Part shown: piece by piece, positions 1-6,265 of the stretch
Layout: each line of letters begins with the position of its first letter
Numbering within the stretch: the stretch's first letter is position 1
IMG/VR virus record: IMGVR_UViG_3300030061_000069
Span: 1-31,846 of that record
Length of the DNA stretch: 31,846 bases
Direction: 5' to 3' (one strand)
Origin: a virus
Made by a program: the position numbers and the translations under genes
Notes under the pieces: model-generated
What the model was told of the DNA's origin: nothing
Databases searched by the model: none
Seen by the model: only the letters and a program-made list of their open reading frames with translations

Positions 1-143
1 ATTAATTCTTGATCTGATTCAATCTCTTTTATATTAGAGGTAAGAACAAACGTATCTAAAGTTCCTGTAACTGCTTTCCTGGTTACAGTTTTTCTGTTCT
101 TTATCTGGTAAGATACAAATACTCTAAAGATTGGTTTTTTCAT
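1..143 (-). CDS. Hypothetical protein, 3' end beyond left edge
   Basis: An open frame begins at an ATG at 143 and runs off the left edge after 47 codons. The start overlaps the end of the DUF3310 gene by 20 bases, the same tight packing as the rest of this operon. The visible part starts MKKPIFRVFVSYQI and is basic, then becomes polar (NIKEIESDQ). I do not recognise a family. It is the last visible gene of the leftward replication operon. Confidence 0.55.
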   Translation of the reverse strand, partial: MKKPIFRVFVSYQIKNRKTVTRKAVTGTLDTFVLTSNIKEIESDQEL

Positions 144-489
144 TTTTAATTTTATCTAACTCAAACTCTAAATGATTAATTGCTTTTTGTATGCAATCAA
201 TACTTGTAGAGTGCTTACGCTTTGCTCTAAGAAGATAAGTAACAGCAGTTCCAACATTGTAAGATAAATCAAAATCCTCAACAACCTTCCTTGCTTCATA
301 GCCATAAACTCTACCTATATAATAGTTTGGTGTTTTATCTTTACTATAATCTATTTTAAGTTCTTCTTTTGTTAAAAGCATTTTAGGATTTATTTTTGAT
401 AATTCTTTTTCTTCCTCCCAAGTGGTTGTTGGTGTCCAGCCATTCCTCCCTTTTTCGTAGTAATACTTATTGTGCTTATGGTCTTTCAT
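124..489 (-). CDS. DUF3310 domain protein
   Basis: This 121-residue protein carries a DUF3310-like domain over about residues 54-115. The core matches the family pattern of an aromatic/glycine entry (YYIGRVYGYEA), an acidic helix (VVEDFDLSYNVGTAVTYLLRA) and a final helix of the KKAIxxLExEL type (QKAINHLEFELDKI). DUF3310 proteins are common in phage replication and nucleotide-metabolism regions and are sometimes labelled nucleotide kinases, but no activity is established. The N-terminal 50 residues are charged and contain a Tyr/Trp-rich patch. The gene starts inside the end of the membrane protein gene at 476-664 (14-base overlap), so the two are probably translationally coupled. Confidence 0.7.
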   Translation of the reverse strand: MKDHKHNKYYYEKGRNGWTPTTTWEEEKELSKINPKMLLTKEELKIDYSKDKTPNYYIGRVYGYEARKVVEDFDLSYNVGTAVTYLLRAKRKHSTSIDCIQKAINHLEFELDKIKNEKTNL

Positions 490-664
490 TTAATCTATCG
501 TTTTCTAACCCACCAGTTCTTGTTACGTGTTTATTCATGTTTCTTTCTAACTCTGCGTTTTGCTTCTTTTTTATTCTACCTTCAACGTAACTAAGTACAA
601 TTATAAAAAAAATTGCAATAAAAAATAACAATTCTATAAGTAAAAATATTTTACTACTTTCCAT
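476..664 (-). CDS. Small single-pass membrane protein
   Basis: This 62-residue protein has one strong hydrophobic segment near its N-terminus (about residues 7-26, LLIELLFFIAIFFIIVLSYV), followed by a basic, polar tail rich in Lys, Arg and Asn. No signal-peptidase site or lipobox is evident, so an inner-membrane protein with a cytoplasmic tail is the simplest reading. It overlaps the DUF3310 gene by 14 bases. It resembles no lysis gene I can name, and its place in the replication operon argues against a lysis role. Function unknown. Confidence 0.6.
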   Translation of the reverse strand: MESSKIFLLIELLFFIAIFFIIVLSYVEGRIKKKQNAELERNMNKHVTRTGGLENDRLNERP

Positions 665-669
665 TTAAT

Positions 670-813
670 TTAATTTTCTTGTTCGTACCATACAGCATAA
701 ACCTTAACACCTTTTGGTTGACAGGCTAATATCTTTTTCTTTATTTTAGGTTCTTTTATTAGGTCTTTAGACCAGTATTTGGGGTTTTTACTGTTTAATT
801 TAGTTTTTTTCAT
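670..813 (-). CDS. Small basic hypothetical protein (47 aa)
   Basis: A 47-codon frame starts at ATG 813 and stops with TAA at 670-672. It fills the gap between the 28-residue membrane peptide (stop 816-818) and the gene at 664. The product is very Lys-rich (MKKTKLNSKNPKYWSKD, then EPKIKKKILACQP), with an aromatic C-terminus (VYAVWYEQEN). The exact packing, with a 2-base gap upstream and a 5-base gap downstream, supports a real gene. Family and role unknown; a nucleic-acid contact is possible from charge alone. Confidence 0.5.
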   Translation of the reverse strand: MKKTKLNSKNPKYWSKDLIKEPKIKKKILACQPKGVKVYAVWYEQEN

Positions 814-815
814 TG

Positions 816-902
816 CTACTCATCCATAAATTTAGTACAGCAATAAGCCTCAATTAAGCACGCAATTATTATTACTCCCCATATTATTAATAATGTTTTC
901 AT
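816..902 (-). CDS. Micro membrane peptide (28 aa)
   Basis: A 28-codon frame runs from ATG 902 to TAG at 816-818. Residues 4-19 are almost entirely hydrophobic (LLIIWGVIIIACLIEA), followed by Cys-Cys and a short charged end. A TATATTTG box, matching the Bacteroidota -7 consensus, lies on the minus strand at 914-907, only four bases before the ATG, but no -33 element lies at the right distance. The gene sits 2 bases upstream of the 47-residue gene. Similar micro membrane peptides recur at 4907-4993, 16002-16094, 30382-30471 and 31449-31553. Confidence 0.45.
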   Translation of the reverse strand: MKTLLIIWGVIIIACLIEAYCCTKFMDE

Positions 903-938
903 TTTACAAATATATAAAAATATTTCAATTTTATATAA

Positions 939-1307
939 CTATGTTAAAAGTTTTGGCTCTGGTCTGTAATGAGGAACAGACTTAGGATCATCACCCCTAT
1001 CAACTTTTGCTCTTGCATCCCATATTAAATCTTTGTGTTTCCTTAGCCATTTCATATATGTAGGCACAGTAAGATGAATAAAATCTCCATTAATTGGGCT
1101 TCTCACACCAAGATTAAAAGCATTTTGAGCATCTTCAAAATAAAAATTTTTGTAAGTCTTATACAAATCTTCTGCTAAACTTTGTGACATTATCATTATT
1201 GTATCTTCCTCAATATTGTTTTGACCTAACTCTATATATGTTTTACTTATTAAATCTACAGAACTCATAAGCAAATCTTCTTTTGTCATTTTTTTTATCT
1301 GTTTCAT
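939..1307 (-). CDS. Hypothetical protein paired with replication initiator
   Basis: This 122-residue protein is predicted to be mostly helical: an N-terminal half with repeated Leu/Ile/Met, then a conserved-looking block (FYFEDAQNAFNLGVR, then FIHLTVPTYMKWLRKH) and a short polar C-terminus. Its ATG overlaps the stop of the winged-helix initiator gene by 4 bases, so the two are probably co-translated. In phages, an initiator-like protein is often followed by a helicase loader or similar accessory factor. That position is the only evidence for such a role here, as I see no P-loop or other catalytic motif. Confidence 0.65.
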   Translation of the reverse strand: MKQIKKMTKEDLLMSSVDLISKTYIELGQNNIEEDTIMIMSQSLAEDLYKTYKNFYFEDAQNAFNLGVRSPINGDFIHLTVPTYMKWLRKHKDLIWDARAKVDRGDDPKSVPHYRPEPKLLT

Positions 1308-1951
1308 TTTTTAAATTGTTTTTTTAGTCTTTCTTTTACATTAACATTTTTTTGTAGGTGCATGTGTATTTTACTTATACCTGAATTATTGTTTTTAGTT
1401 TGTCTTTTCTCCCAAGTGCGAACACAGGCTTTCCATGCCTTCATTTTGTTCTTACCAATTTTCCAATCTTTACTTTCATAAAAATCATAAAAGGTTTCTG
1501 CATCTATATTATTTTTTCTTTCAATACAGTAATTAGCAATTTCATTAATAGTTGGTTTATTAAAACGCCCTTTATTATTACTATCTGTAAGATTAATATT
1601 AATACTTGTATTATTATCCTTAAACTTTTCTTTAATACCCTCCCTATCGTTTTCTTTAATACCCCCTTTAAGAATACTTAAATACCTCCTATCAATTTCT
1701 TTAGTACCCCCTTTGTAGGTGTAAATAGATGATACATAGCCATTTGAGATTAATTCGCTTATCCATTTAGAAATAGTAACAACACTCTTTCCATAAAGAT
1801 TAGAAAAGTATTTGTTAGTTGCAAAGCACTCACCATTCATATTTAGTAGTGCGGTAATTTCAGCATATAATAACTTAGCATTAGCAGTTAGGTTTTTATC
1901 ATACCTAACCTCTGCACTTATTATAGCATAGTAGTTTGGTTGCTGTTTCAT
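1304..1951 (-). CDS. Winged-helix replication initiator-like protein
   Basis: This 215-residue protein has an N-terminal winged helix-turn-helix (about residues 10-95). It contains the helix LTANAKLLYAEITALLN, a recognition-helix region KSVVTISKWISELISNGY and a wing with basic residues. A low-complexity Asn/Ser linker follows (about 105-128). The C-terminal block (about 129-182) reads FNKPTINEIANYC, then FYDFYESKDWKIGKNKMKAW and KACVRTWEKR. The final part matches the W-x-x-(A/C)-V-R-T-W-E motif seen in many phage DnaD/DnaT-like replication proteins, which recruit or load the helicase. It lies downstream of SSB and nuclease-like genes and is preceded by the conserved leader ACTAAAACTATA four bases before the ATG. 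Confidence 0.75.
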   Translation of the reverse strand: MKQQPNYYAIISAEVRYDKNLTANAKLLYAEITALLNMNGECFATNKYFSNLYGKSVVTISKWISELISNGYVSSIYTYKGGTKEIDRRYLSILKGGIKENDREGIKEKFKDNNTSININLTDSNNKGRFNKPTINEIANYCIERKNNIDAETFYDFYESKDWKIGKNKMKAWKACVRTWEKRQTKNNNSGISKIHMHLQKNVNVKERLKKQFKK

Positions 1952-1955
1952 TGTT

Positions 1956-1967
1956 TATAGTTTTAGT
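1956..1967 (-). promoter_or_regulatory. Conserved translation leader ACTAAAACTATA (copy 3)
   Basis: Minus strand ACTAAAACTATA ends four bases before ATG 1951 of the initiator-like gene and partly overlaps the end of the nuclease-like gene. Confidence 0.5.
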
Positions 1968-2472
1968 TGTGTTTTGGTATTTCTAATTCATAGCACTCTG
2001 TATAGGTTGACATAACAATAGGCCACTTACTTACATCTTCGTGAGGCACCCAACAAAATCTTGCATATAAAGCGTTCAATGGCTGTATGAACAAATAGTA
2101 CGTAACCTTCTTGTTAGGGTTGTTGTGGGCTTTAAAATTAACCCTAAGGACATTCCCTGCAGTTTTTACTCCCTTAACGTCAATATAATACAATTCACCA
2201 ACACCTTGCATAATTAGATCAGCACTAACTACTGGTCGTTCTTCAAGCAATGGTGCTGCCTTGTATTTAACACCATTATTGTTTTCCATTAAGTGTCTTG
2301 CAATAAGTTCTGCAAATATTCCTAACTGTTGTATTGAGTGTTCTTGTTTACCCCTATATTTCTCTGTGTTTTTGTTGTAAATTTTAGCAGATAGCATACT
2401 TCTTACCTTAGCAAGTTCATCAGATAATTTGATGAAAGTGCTAGGATAAGTTGTTTTTTTCCATTTAATCAT
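1963..2472 (-). CDS. Putative PD-(D/E)XK nuclease
   Basis: This 169-residue protein shows the spaced acidic residues of the restriction-endonuclease-like fold: Glu55 in a helix (GIFAELIARHLM), Asp85 after a strand (VVSADLIMQG) and the D-x-K signature Asp98-Val-Lys100 (YYIDVKGVK). A basic strand follows (NVLRVNFKAH) and the C-terminus is aromatic. Such small phage nucleases often act as Holliday-junction resolvases or recombination exonucleases. The gene lies between SSB and the initiator, and its ATG overlaps the SSB stop (TAATG). The fold call rests on motif spacing alone; the substrate is unknown. Confidence 0.5.
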   Translation of the reverse strand: MIKWKKTTYPSTFIKLSDELAKVRSMLSAKIYNKNTEKYRGKQEHSIQQLGIFAELIARHLMENNNGVKYKAAPLLEERPVVSADLIMQGVGELYYIDVKGVKTAGNVLRVNFKAHNNPNKKVTYYLFIQPLNALYARFCWVPHEDVSKWPIVMSTYTECYELEIPKHN

Positions 2473-2744
2473 TAGAATGGTAAATCATCATCTACTTTTG
2501 CTGTTGATTTTTTAGCAGCAGGCTTAGAATCTTTTGGCGGCTCGTAATCATTTACATAAGAATAATGAGTTGCACCCTTTTCAGATGGCTCTCTCCTTTC
2601 TGCAATAACCATAGAAACCCAGCCATTCTTTGAGTTTGCTTGTAGTTCATCCATTTTAAAGTTAGCAACCATCATTGTACCATACTTCGTATTAATGTTT
2701 TTAATACTACTCGGTAAGTAAACTTTCTCTTTTTTGTCTGTCAT
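2472..2744 (-). CDS. ssb: Minimal single-stranded DNA-binding protein
   Basis: The 90-residue product ends in DDDLPF (residues 85-90), the acidic tip that bacterial and phage SSBs use to recruit partner proteins. It is preceded by a flexible Lys/Ala/Pro linker. The first 65 residues alternate beta-strand-like segments (YGTMMVANFKMDE, GWVSMVIAERRE, THYSYVNDYEPP) as expected for a small OB fold, though this is much shorter than the usual SSB of about 110-180 residues. It should coat single-stranded DNA during replication and recombination and recruit host or phage partners through the tip. The gene overlaps the DnaA-like gene by 38 bases and the nuclease gene by one. Confidence 0.65.
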   Translation of the reverse strand: MTDKKEKVYLPSSIKNINTKYGTMMVANFKMDELQANSKNGWVSMVIAERREPSEKGATHYSYVNDYEPPKDSKPAAKKSTAKVDDDLPF

Positions 2745-3147
2745 TTTTTTGTTTTTTAATTTTATATAATTTAGTTAATGATTCCTTAATTTTATTTAAT
2801 TGTGTTTCAAGTCCTAATATCTCCTCATCCACTTCAACCTCAATAATTCTATTTTCTATTCTTTTAAAAGTATCAGTATCGTGTTGATAGTTATTGTAAA
2901 AAAACTTAAACTTTCTTGTATGGTGAAGTATAGATGCATGATGTAAATTTGTAACTACTCCTATCTCGCTAAGAGTCAAACCAAACATCTCTCTTAGTAT
3001 ATATATATACATTCTTTTAGCAAATATAATATTTTTCTTTCTGCTTCCTAAAAACATTCTATCTTTATCTATGTCATATATCTTTGCCAGTTCTTCTGTA
3101 ATTACGTTGTGATAATAATCACTAAATTTTAATCTTCTTCTTTTCAT
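2707..3147 (-). CDS. DnaA domain IV-like DNA-binding protein
   Basis: Residues about 35-80 of this 146-residue protein resemble the C-terminal DNA-binding domain of the chromosomal initiator DnaA. There is a basic helix (SRKKNIIFAKRMYIYILR), a helix with G-L-T-L-S-E-I-G (like the DnaA GLSLPEIG segment), and the signature N-L-H-H-A-S-I-L-H-H-x-R-K at 67-79, equivalent to DHTTVLHACRK. The AAA+ ATPase domain of DnaA is absent. The C-terminal 60 residues form a charged, probably coiled-coil helix. A free domain IV could bind DnaA boxes in the phage or host origin, or compete with host DnaA. It sits directly upstream of SSB, overlapping it by 38 bases. Confidence 0.7.
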   Translation of the reverse strand: MKRRRLKFSDYYHNVITEELAKIYDIDKDRMFLGSRKKNIIFAKRMYIYILREMFGLTLSEIGVVTNLHHASILHHTRKFKFFYNNYQHDTDTFKRIENRIIEVEVDEEILGLETQLNKIKESLTKLYKIKKQKNDRQKRESLLTE

Positions 3148-3158
3148 TTTTTATAATT

Positions 3159-3401
3159 TTAATTTAAGTCGTACACTATTGTATCAACTATGTCTTGTGT
3201 TTTTAATCCAATAAAATCTGCCAACACTTTAGCGTGACTAAATCTAAGTGATGGTGGATTCTCTATAAACTTCCTGCTTGTTGCGTAATTAACCCCAAGT
3301 ATCTTGCAGAGTTTTAAATTAGATATGCCATATATTCTTAGCAAAGCCTCAAATTCGTTTCTTGATTCTCTAATCTGTACTAAGGTATATTTATTAGTCA
3401 T
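3159..3401 (-). CDS. Small helix-turn-helix protein
   Basis: This 80-residue protein has a probable helix-turn-helix of the Xre/lambda-repressor type. It contains a helix (FEALLRIYGI), a turn (SNLKLCKILGVNYATSRKFI), and later helices (FSHAKVLADFIGLKTQDIVD). The pattern LCKILGVNYATSRKFIE resembles a short recognition unit. It begins inside the end of the gene at 3394-3690 (8-base overlap) and precedes the DnaA-like gene. It could autoregulate the replication operon or act as an anti-repressor or Cro-like factor. The regulatory role is inference from fold alone. Confidence 0.5.
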   Translation of the reverse strand: MTNKYTLVQIRESRNEFEALLRIYGISNLKLCKILGVNYATSRKFIENPPSLRFSHAKVLADFIGLKTQDIVDTIVYDLN

Positions 3402-3690
3402 TATTAATTATTTTTTTGTATTTATTATACTCTCTTGATCGTTCTTCACTAATAATTTTTTCATATTTTTCTAATTTTCTATTTAATATATGTCTATTGT
3501 TATTATGAAATTTATCAAACTTATTTATTTTTTTTTCATAAATAAGATAATTATCATTAGGCTTTTCTACTTTTCCGCTATACTTAAAGTAATCGTCAAA
3601 CTCAATAAAGTTCTGCTTGTATCTTTTTTTAAACTCTTGTTGCTGTTTACATTCTAAGATGACGTTGTTATATATTTTTCTATTTTCCAT
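3394..3690 (-). CDS. Hypothetical Lys/Asn-rich protein
   Basis: The 98-residue product is rich in Lys, Asn, Tyr and Glu (for example KKRYKQNFIEFDDYF, then EKYEKIISEERSREY) and is probably helical. No family is recognised. It overlaps the neighbours on both sides by a few bases (37 upstream, 8 downstream), which supports its being a real member of the operon despite the skewed composition. Confidence 0.5.
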   Translation of the reverse strand: MENRKIYNNVILECKQQQEFKKRYKQNFIEFDDYFKYSGKVEKPNDNYLIYEKKINKFDKFHNNNRHILNRKLEKYEKIISEERSREYNKYKKIINND

Positions 3691-3920
3691 TTATCAATTT
3701 TAAACTTAGTTTTACCTGCAAAATAAAAATCTATTAGTTCATCTTTTTTTAGAATTTGTATAATGTTATCTTCATTGGCCTCTCCTAAAACATCATCTTT
3801 ATGCCATAAAACATAAGAGTGCGGTTTTTTAAAGTGACTATAAATCTCTATGACCAAATACTCCGTCTTTGAACATTTTTTCCCATTGTTTTTTTGGGTC
3901 TGTTTCATATTTGTTTTCAT
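3654..3920 (-). CDS. Hypothetical protein, start uncertain
   Basis: The frame encodes up to 88 residues. The ATG at 3920 would give an 83-base overlap with the preceding gene (3838-4104), unusually long for this operon. A TTG codon within TEYLVIEIY, about 15 bases before the upstream stop, would give a more typical overlap and a product of about 67 residues. The C-terminal part (VLWHKDDVLGEANEDNII, then FYFAGKTKFKIDKWKIEKY) looks like a small alpha/beta domain. I do not recognise it. Confidence 0.45.
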   Translation of the reverse strand: MKTNMKQTQKNNGKKCSKTEYLVIEIYSHFKKPHSYVLWHKDDVLGEANEDNIIQILKKDELIDFYFAGKTKFKIDKWKIEKYITTSS

Positions 3921-4104
3921 TTATAATAGTTATTATTTCTTCTGCTTCTAATTCTGTTAGATCGTTTATTCTTTTTAGAATGTCCTCTTTAGTTGTAGAG
4001 GTTAATGTTGTGTATTGAATTTTAGACTCAATGATAAGCCATTGGGTATTCGTAATACCACTAGGCTCACCATCAAGCAAATTATCTAACCAATCTTCAT
4101 TCAC
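3838..4104 (-). CDS. Hypothetical acidic helical protein
   Basis: An 88-residue acidic protein (MNEDWLDNLLDGEPSG..., ILKRINDLTELEAEEIITII). It starts with GTG at 4104, overlapping the stop of the upstream annealing-protein gene by one base (TAGTG), which suggests termination-reinitiation. An ATG at 4100 is out of frame. The C-terminal segment KKQWEKMFKDGVFGHRD is basic and aromatic. Family unknown; it may partner the upstream recombination protein. Confidence 0.5.
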   Translation of the reverse strand: MNEDWLDNLLDGEPSGITNTQWLIIESKIQYTTLTSTTKEDILKRINDLTELEAEEIITIINENKYETDPKKQWEKMFKDGVFGHRDL

Positions 4105-4610
4105 TAATCAACAATCTCATCTTGACCAAACACTCCTTGCTCATAGAATCCAGCAATCTTTAATACAACTCTTGACATTGCTCTCTTTTCTGCCATAGCA
4201 ACAGGAAACTTTTTACCACCTCCCATTAAATTAACATCAGAAGCCTCACCAAAACTCATAGCATTTCTAACATCATTACCTACTTTCATGGTTGCTGCTG
4301 CTCTTAATACGCAAATACATTTTTCTATATCCATATTAATTACTTCATAAGCAACTGTAATGTTATTTTTTGACACAATCTTATCTATACCAGTTCTTGT
4401 GATAATTACAAAGCCTCGCTTGTCTTTGTATATATCTTCTTCTGTTAAGCCATTCTCTTTGTAAAGCCTTCTTAAAGCCTCTTTTCTTGTTTCTACGATT
4501 GGTTCAGGTTGCTTTTTTAATTTTTCCTGCATTGTTTTTTTTGACATTTTGTTATTGTTTAATTGATTATTATTTATTTGCTGTTCATACATTTGTTTCA
4601 TTTTGCCCAT
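4104..4610 (-). CDS. Probable single-strand annealing (Rad52/ERF-like) protein
   Basis: The 168-residue product has an N-terminal Gln/Asn-rich stretch and then a domain (about residues 45-160) with strands GFVIITRTGIDKI and ITVAYEVINMD, a central CICVLRAAATMKVGND, and a C-terminal helix AMAEKRAMSRVVLKIAG. The A-E-K-R-A-x-x-R-x-x-L helix is common in phage Rad52/ERF-type annealing proteins and related DUFs. Such proteins pair single-stranded DNA during recombination-dependent replication, consistent with SSB and nuclease genes nearby. The ATG at 4547 (residue 22, MSKKTMQEKL) has a better A-rich leader and removes the Asn-rich prefix, so it may be the true start. Family assignment is tentative. 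Confidence 0.45.
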   Translation of the reverse strand: MGKMKQMYEQQINNNQLNNNKMSKKTMQEKLKKQPEPIVETRKEALRRLYKENGLTEEDIYKDKRGFVIITRTGIDKIVSKNNITVAYEVINMDIEKCICVLRAAATMKVGNDVRNAMSFGEASDVNLMGGGKKFPVAMAEKRAMSRVVLKIAGFYEQGVFGQDEIVD

Positions 4611-4797
4611 TTGGTTCTTTATTTATTATTTCTAAAATTGTTTTAAGTTTTTTTCTTGATTCAATAAGTTGAAGTTTTAATTTCAAGTTATTTTCTCTTA
4701 CTCGCACATTTTCTTTTTTAAAATACTCAATTTCTTCTGTCCTATCTAAAGGAGTATTAATACTGTTTTTTGGTATTGCTGTTTCTAATTTTTCCAT
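4585..4797 (-). CDS. Hypothetical coiled-coil protein
   Basis: A 70-residue protein, mostly one amphipathic helix with heptad-like Leu/Ile spacing (ENNLKLKLQLIESRKKLK, TILEIINKE), suggesting a dimeric coiled coil. It overlaps the following gene by 26 bases if that gene starts at 4610. Its ATG is preceded by the leader ACTAAAACTATA at a 4-base distance, shared with the genes at 4907-4993 and 1304-1951. It is the first sizeable gene after the structured element at 4828-4898. Function unknown. Confidence 0.55.
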   Translation of the reverse strand: MEKLETAIPKNSINTPLDRTEEIEYFKKENVRVRENNLKLKLQLIESRKKLKTILEIINKEPNGQNETNV

Positions 4798-4801
4798 TTT
4801 A

Positions 4802-4813
4802 TATAGTTTTAGT
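4802..4813 (-). promoter_or_regulatory. Conserved translation leader ACTAAAACTATA (copy 2)
   Basis: Minus strand ACTAAAACTATA ends four bases before the ATG at 4797. Identical 12-mers at the same spacing precede ATG 4993 and ATG 1951. Confidence 0.5.
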
Positions 4814-4827
4814 TAGTTAAAAAGGAA

Positions 4828-4898
4828 GTGAAAGAGGAACTGTAATTACACACAAGTATAACTGCTGAGTTATTAATTAAATTACTAACCTCTCTCAC
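4828..4898 (-). ncRNA. Nested stem structure, candidate structured leader RNA
   Basis: On the minus strand a 10-bp outer helix (GTGAGAGAGG at 4898-4889 with CCTCTTTCAC at 4837-4828, one G-U pair) encloses a 6-bp helix (GTAATT 4885-4880 with AATTAC 4847-4842) and an inner hairpin (ATAACT-CAGC-AGTTAT, 4873-4858). It lies between the stop of the 28-residue peptide and the leader of the gene at 4585-4797, downstream of the promoter at 5022-5052, so it should be transcribed. No U-run follows directly, so it does not look like a terminator. I recognise no known RNA family. Confidence 0.4.
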
Positions 4899-4906
4899 AA
4901 CCTATA

Positions 4907-4993
4907 TTATTGATTGACTTCTAATTTGTCTTGTTGAATAATGTATATTATCATAAGTATTATGATTGTAGGTACTGCTATTAGTGTTTCCAT
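4907..4993 (-). CDS. Micro membrane peptide (28 aa)
   Basis: A 28-codon frame from ATG 4993 to TAA at 4907-4909 encodes METLIAVPTIIILMIIYI followed by a polar end (QQDKLEVNQ). Residues 4-19 form a single membrane helix. It is the first gene after the strong promoter at 5022-5052, and the ATG has the shared ACTAAAACTATA leader at 4 bases, so expression is likely. The peptide may be a membrane effector or a leader peptide for the structured element just downstream. Confidence 0.5.
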   Translation of the reverse strand: METLIAVPTIIILMIIYIIQQDKLEVNQ

Positions 4994-4997
4994 TGTG

Positions 4998-5009
4998 TAT
5001 AGTTTTAGT
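4998..5009 (-). promoter_or_regulatory. Conserved translation leader ACTAAAACTATA (copy 1)
   Basis: Minus strand ACTAAAACTATA ends four bases before ATG 4993. It lies within the predicted 5' leader of the transcript from the promoter at 5022-5052. Confidence 0.5.
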
Positions 5010-5021
5010 TATTAATTGAGG

Positions 5022-5052
5022 CAAAGATATAAAATTGGAATTAACCAGCAAA
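5022..5052 (-). promoter_or_regulatory. Bacteroidota-type promoter of the replication operon
   Basis: On the minus strand TTTG (5052-5049), a 19-base spacer and TATCTTTG (5029-5022) match the Bacteroidota primary sigma consensus TTTG-N19-21-TAnnTTTG. The predicted start is near 5015, giving a leader of about 22 bases before ATG 4993. It lies in the gap after the metallophosphoesterase gene and should drive the leftward replication operon. Confidence 0.7.
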
Positions 5053-5120
5053 TGTTTTTAACAATTTTTTGAAAAATGTTTGCCTACTAGGTATAAAATG
5101 TATGAAAATTGTGTGTTTTT

Positions 5121-6212
5121 TTAGAAATAATGCACTAAACGAGCCACTTGGCCACTTGTTTTTTCGTGCAAAAATCCTTCAACCGCTTTAGGAACTCCTG
5201 TATATCCTTTTCTTGAGTGCCAACTATCAGTTCCTGATGGACTACGCATATACTCTACAGTAACTCCTATAAAGTCTTTTGCATCTCTCCATTTGTGTTT
5301 TACTTTATGGTGTAAGTGATGTAAGTACCAATATCTGTATTTGGTTTCACTCCACATCTCTGGCCTTTCTTGTGCCATCAACAAAGGTAAGTTATCCATC
5401 TTAGCACCATCTCCATGCTCTAATCCAATTAGATTCTTACCATACTTATAATACTTTCTGTGTGCAACTCCTATGTCAAAAGAAACTTCTCTATCGTTCC
5501 TAAACCAACTCTTTAATGCGTGTGCTAAATGAAACCCACTTTGGTAATCGTGATTACTCATACAATGTATTACATCTACAGGCGCTATCTCTCGCAACAT
5601 CTCCACACACTTAACATATAGTGCCAATGCAACCTCAAAATGTTCCCACCACTTACCATCAACATCCTGTCCAGTACCTGCTGTTGTTTGATTATATACA
5701 TTGTCAATATGCAAAACATCATTACCTATGCAAAATAAGACTCTCTCTACATCAAACCCCTCTGACTTATACATAAGCCCTTCCAAGCCCTCTAAAACAC
5801 GCATACAGGCAGTTTCAACGTCATACCCATCGCCAGTTTCAACTCCGTTAGAATATTTACCTATATGTATGTCTGCAGGATTTATTATTAATAAATGATT
5901 GTTATCTTTTTTTTCTCTTTTTACTGAAGGGTAATAAGGAGAGTGATTTTCAATGAAGTCACTAATCTTATCTAGCATATCATTTTCATTAGCAGTTATA
6001 TCTTCTTTGGTTACAATACTGAATCTGTATTCACCACTAGCGGATTGCCAATGCTTAACACTTACAACGTCATCTTTCTTTATTCCCCTCTCTGAAAGAT
6101 GTATGTCTAGTGCTGTGTTACCATTAATGTTTGTTGTGCTTTCTGCTCTGTTTTCATAAACCATCTCAACTTCTTCTTTGGACAGTCTAAGCCTTTTGCC
6201 ATACTTTTTCAT
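5121..6212 (-). CDS. Calcineurin-like metallophosphoesterase
   Basis: The 363-residue protein carries the ordered metal-binding motifs of the calcineurin-like phosphoesterase superfamily: D-I-H at 114-116 (standing for DxH), G-N-D at 163-165 (for GDxxD/GND), S-N-H-D at 219-222 (for GNHD), H-G-D at 266-268, and a His cluster at 298-302. The N-terminal 100 residues are a separate domain, starting with a basic KRLRLSKEEVEMVYE helix that could bind DNA. Family members include Mre11/SbcD-type nucleases, phosphodiesterases and protein phosphatases; the target here is unknown. It lies alone between the lysis genes and the replication operon, flanked by a terminator upstream (6271-6296) and a promoter downstream. 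Confidence 0.75.
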   Translation of the reverse strand: MKKYGKRLRLSKEEVEMVYENRAESTTNINGNTALDIHLSERGIKKDDVVSVKHWQSASGEYRFSIVTKEDITANENDMLDKISDFIENHSPYYPSVKREKKDNNHLLIINPADIHIGKYSNGVETGDGYDVETACMRVLEGLEGLMYKSEGFDVERVLFCIGNDVLHIDNVYNQTTAGTGQDVDGKWWEHFEVALALYVKCVEMLREIAPVDVIHCMSNHDYQSGFHLAHALKSWFRNDREVSFDIGVAHRKYYKYGKNLIGLEHGDGAKMDNLPLLMAQERPEMWSETKYRYWYLHHLHHKVKHKWRDAKDFIGVTVEYMRSPSGTDSWHSRKGYTGVPKAVEGFLHEKTSGQVARLVHYF

Positions 6213-6265
6213 AGTCTTATGTGTTGGTTACTATGCAATTATACAAAAAAAAACACCTGTAAATA

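Noticed and set aside
816-914. Leaderless transcription of the 28-residue peptide from the TATATTTG box four bases before its ATG.
   Set aside because: There is no -33 element at a suitable distance and such boxes arise easily in AT-rich DNA.
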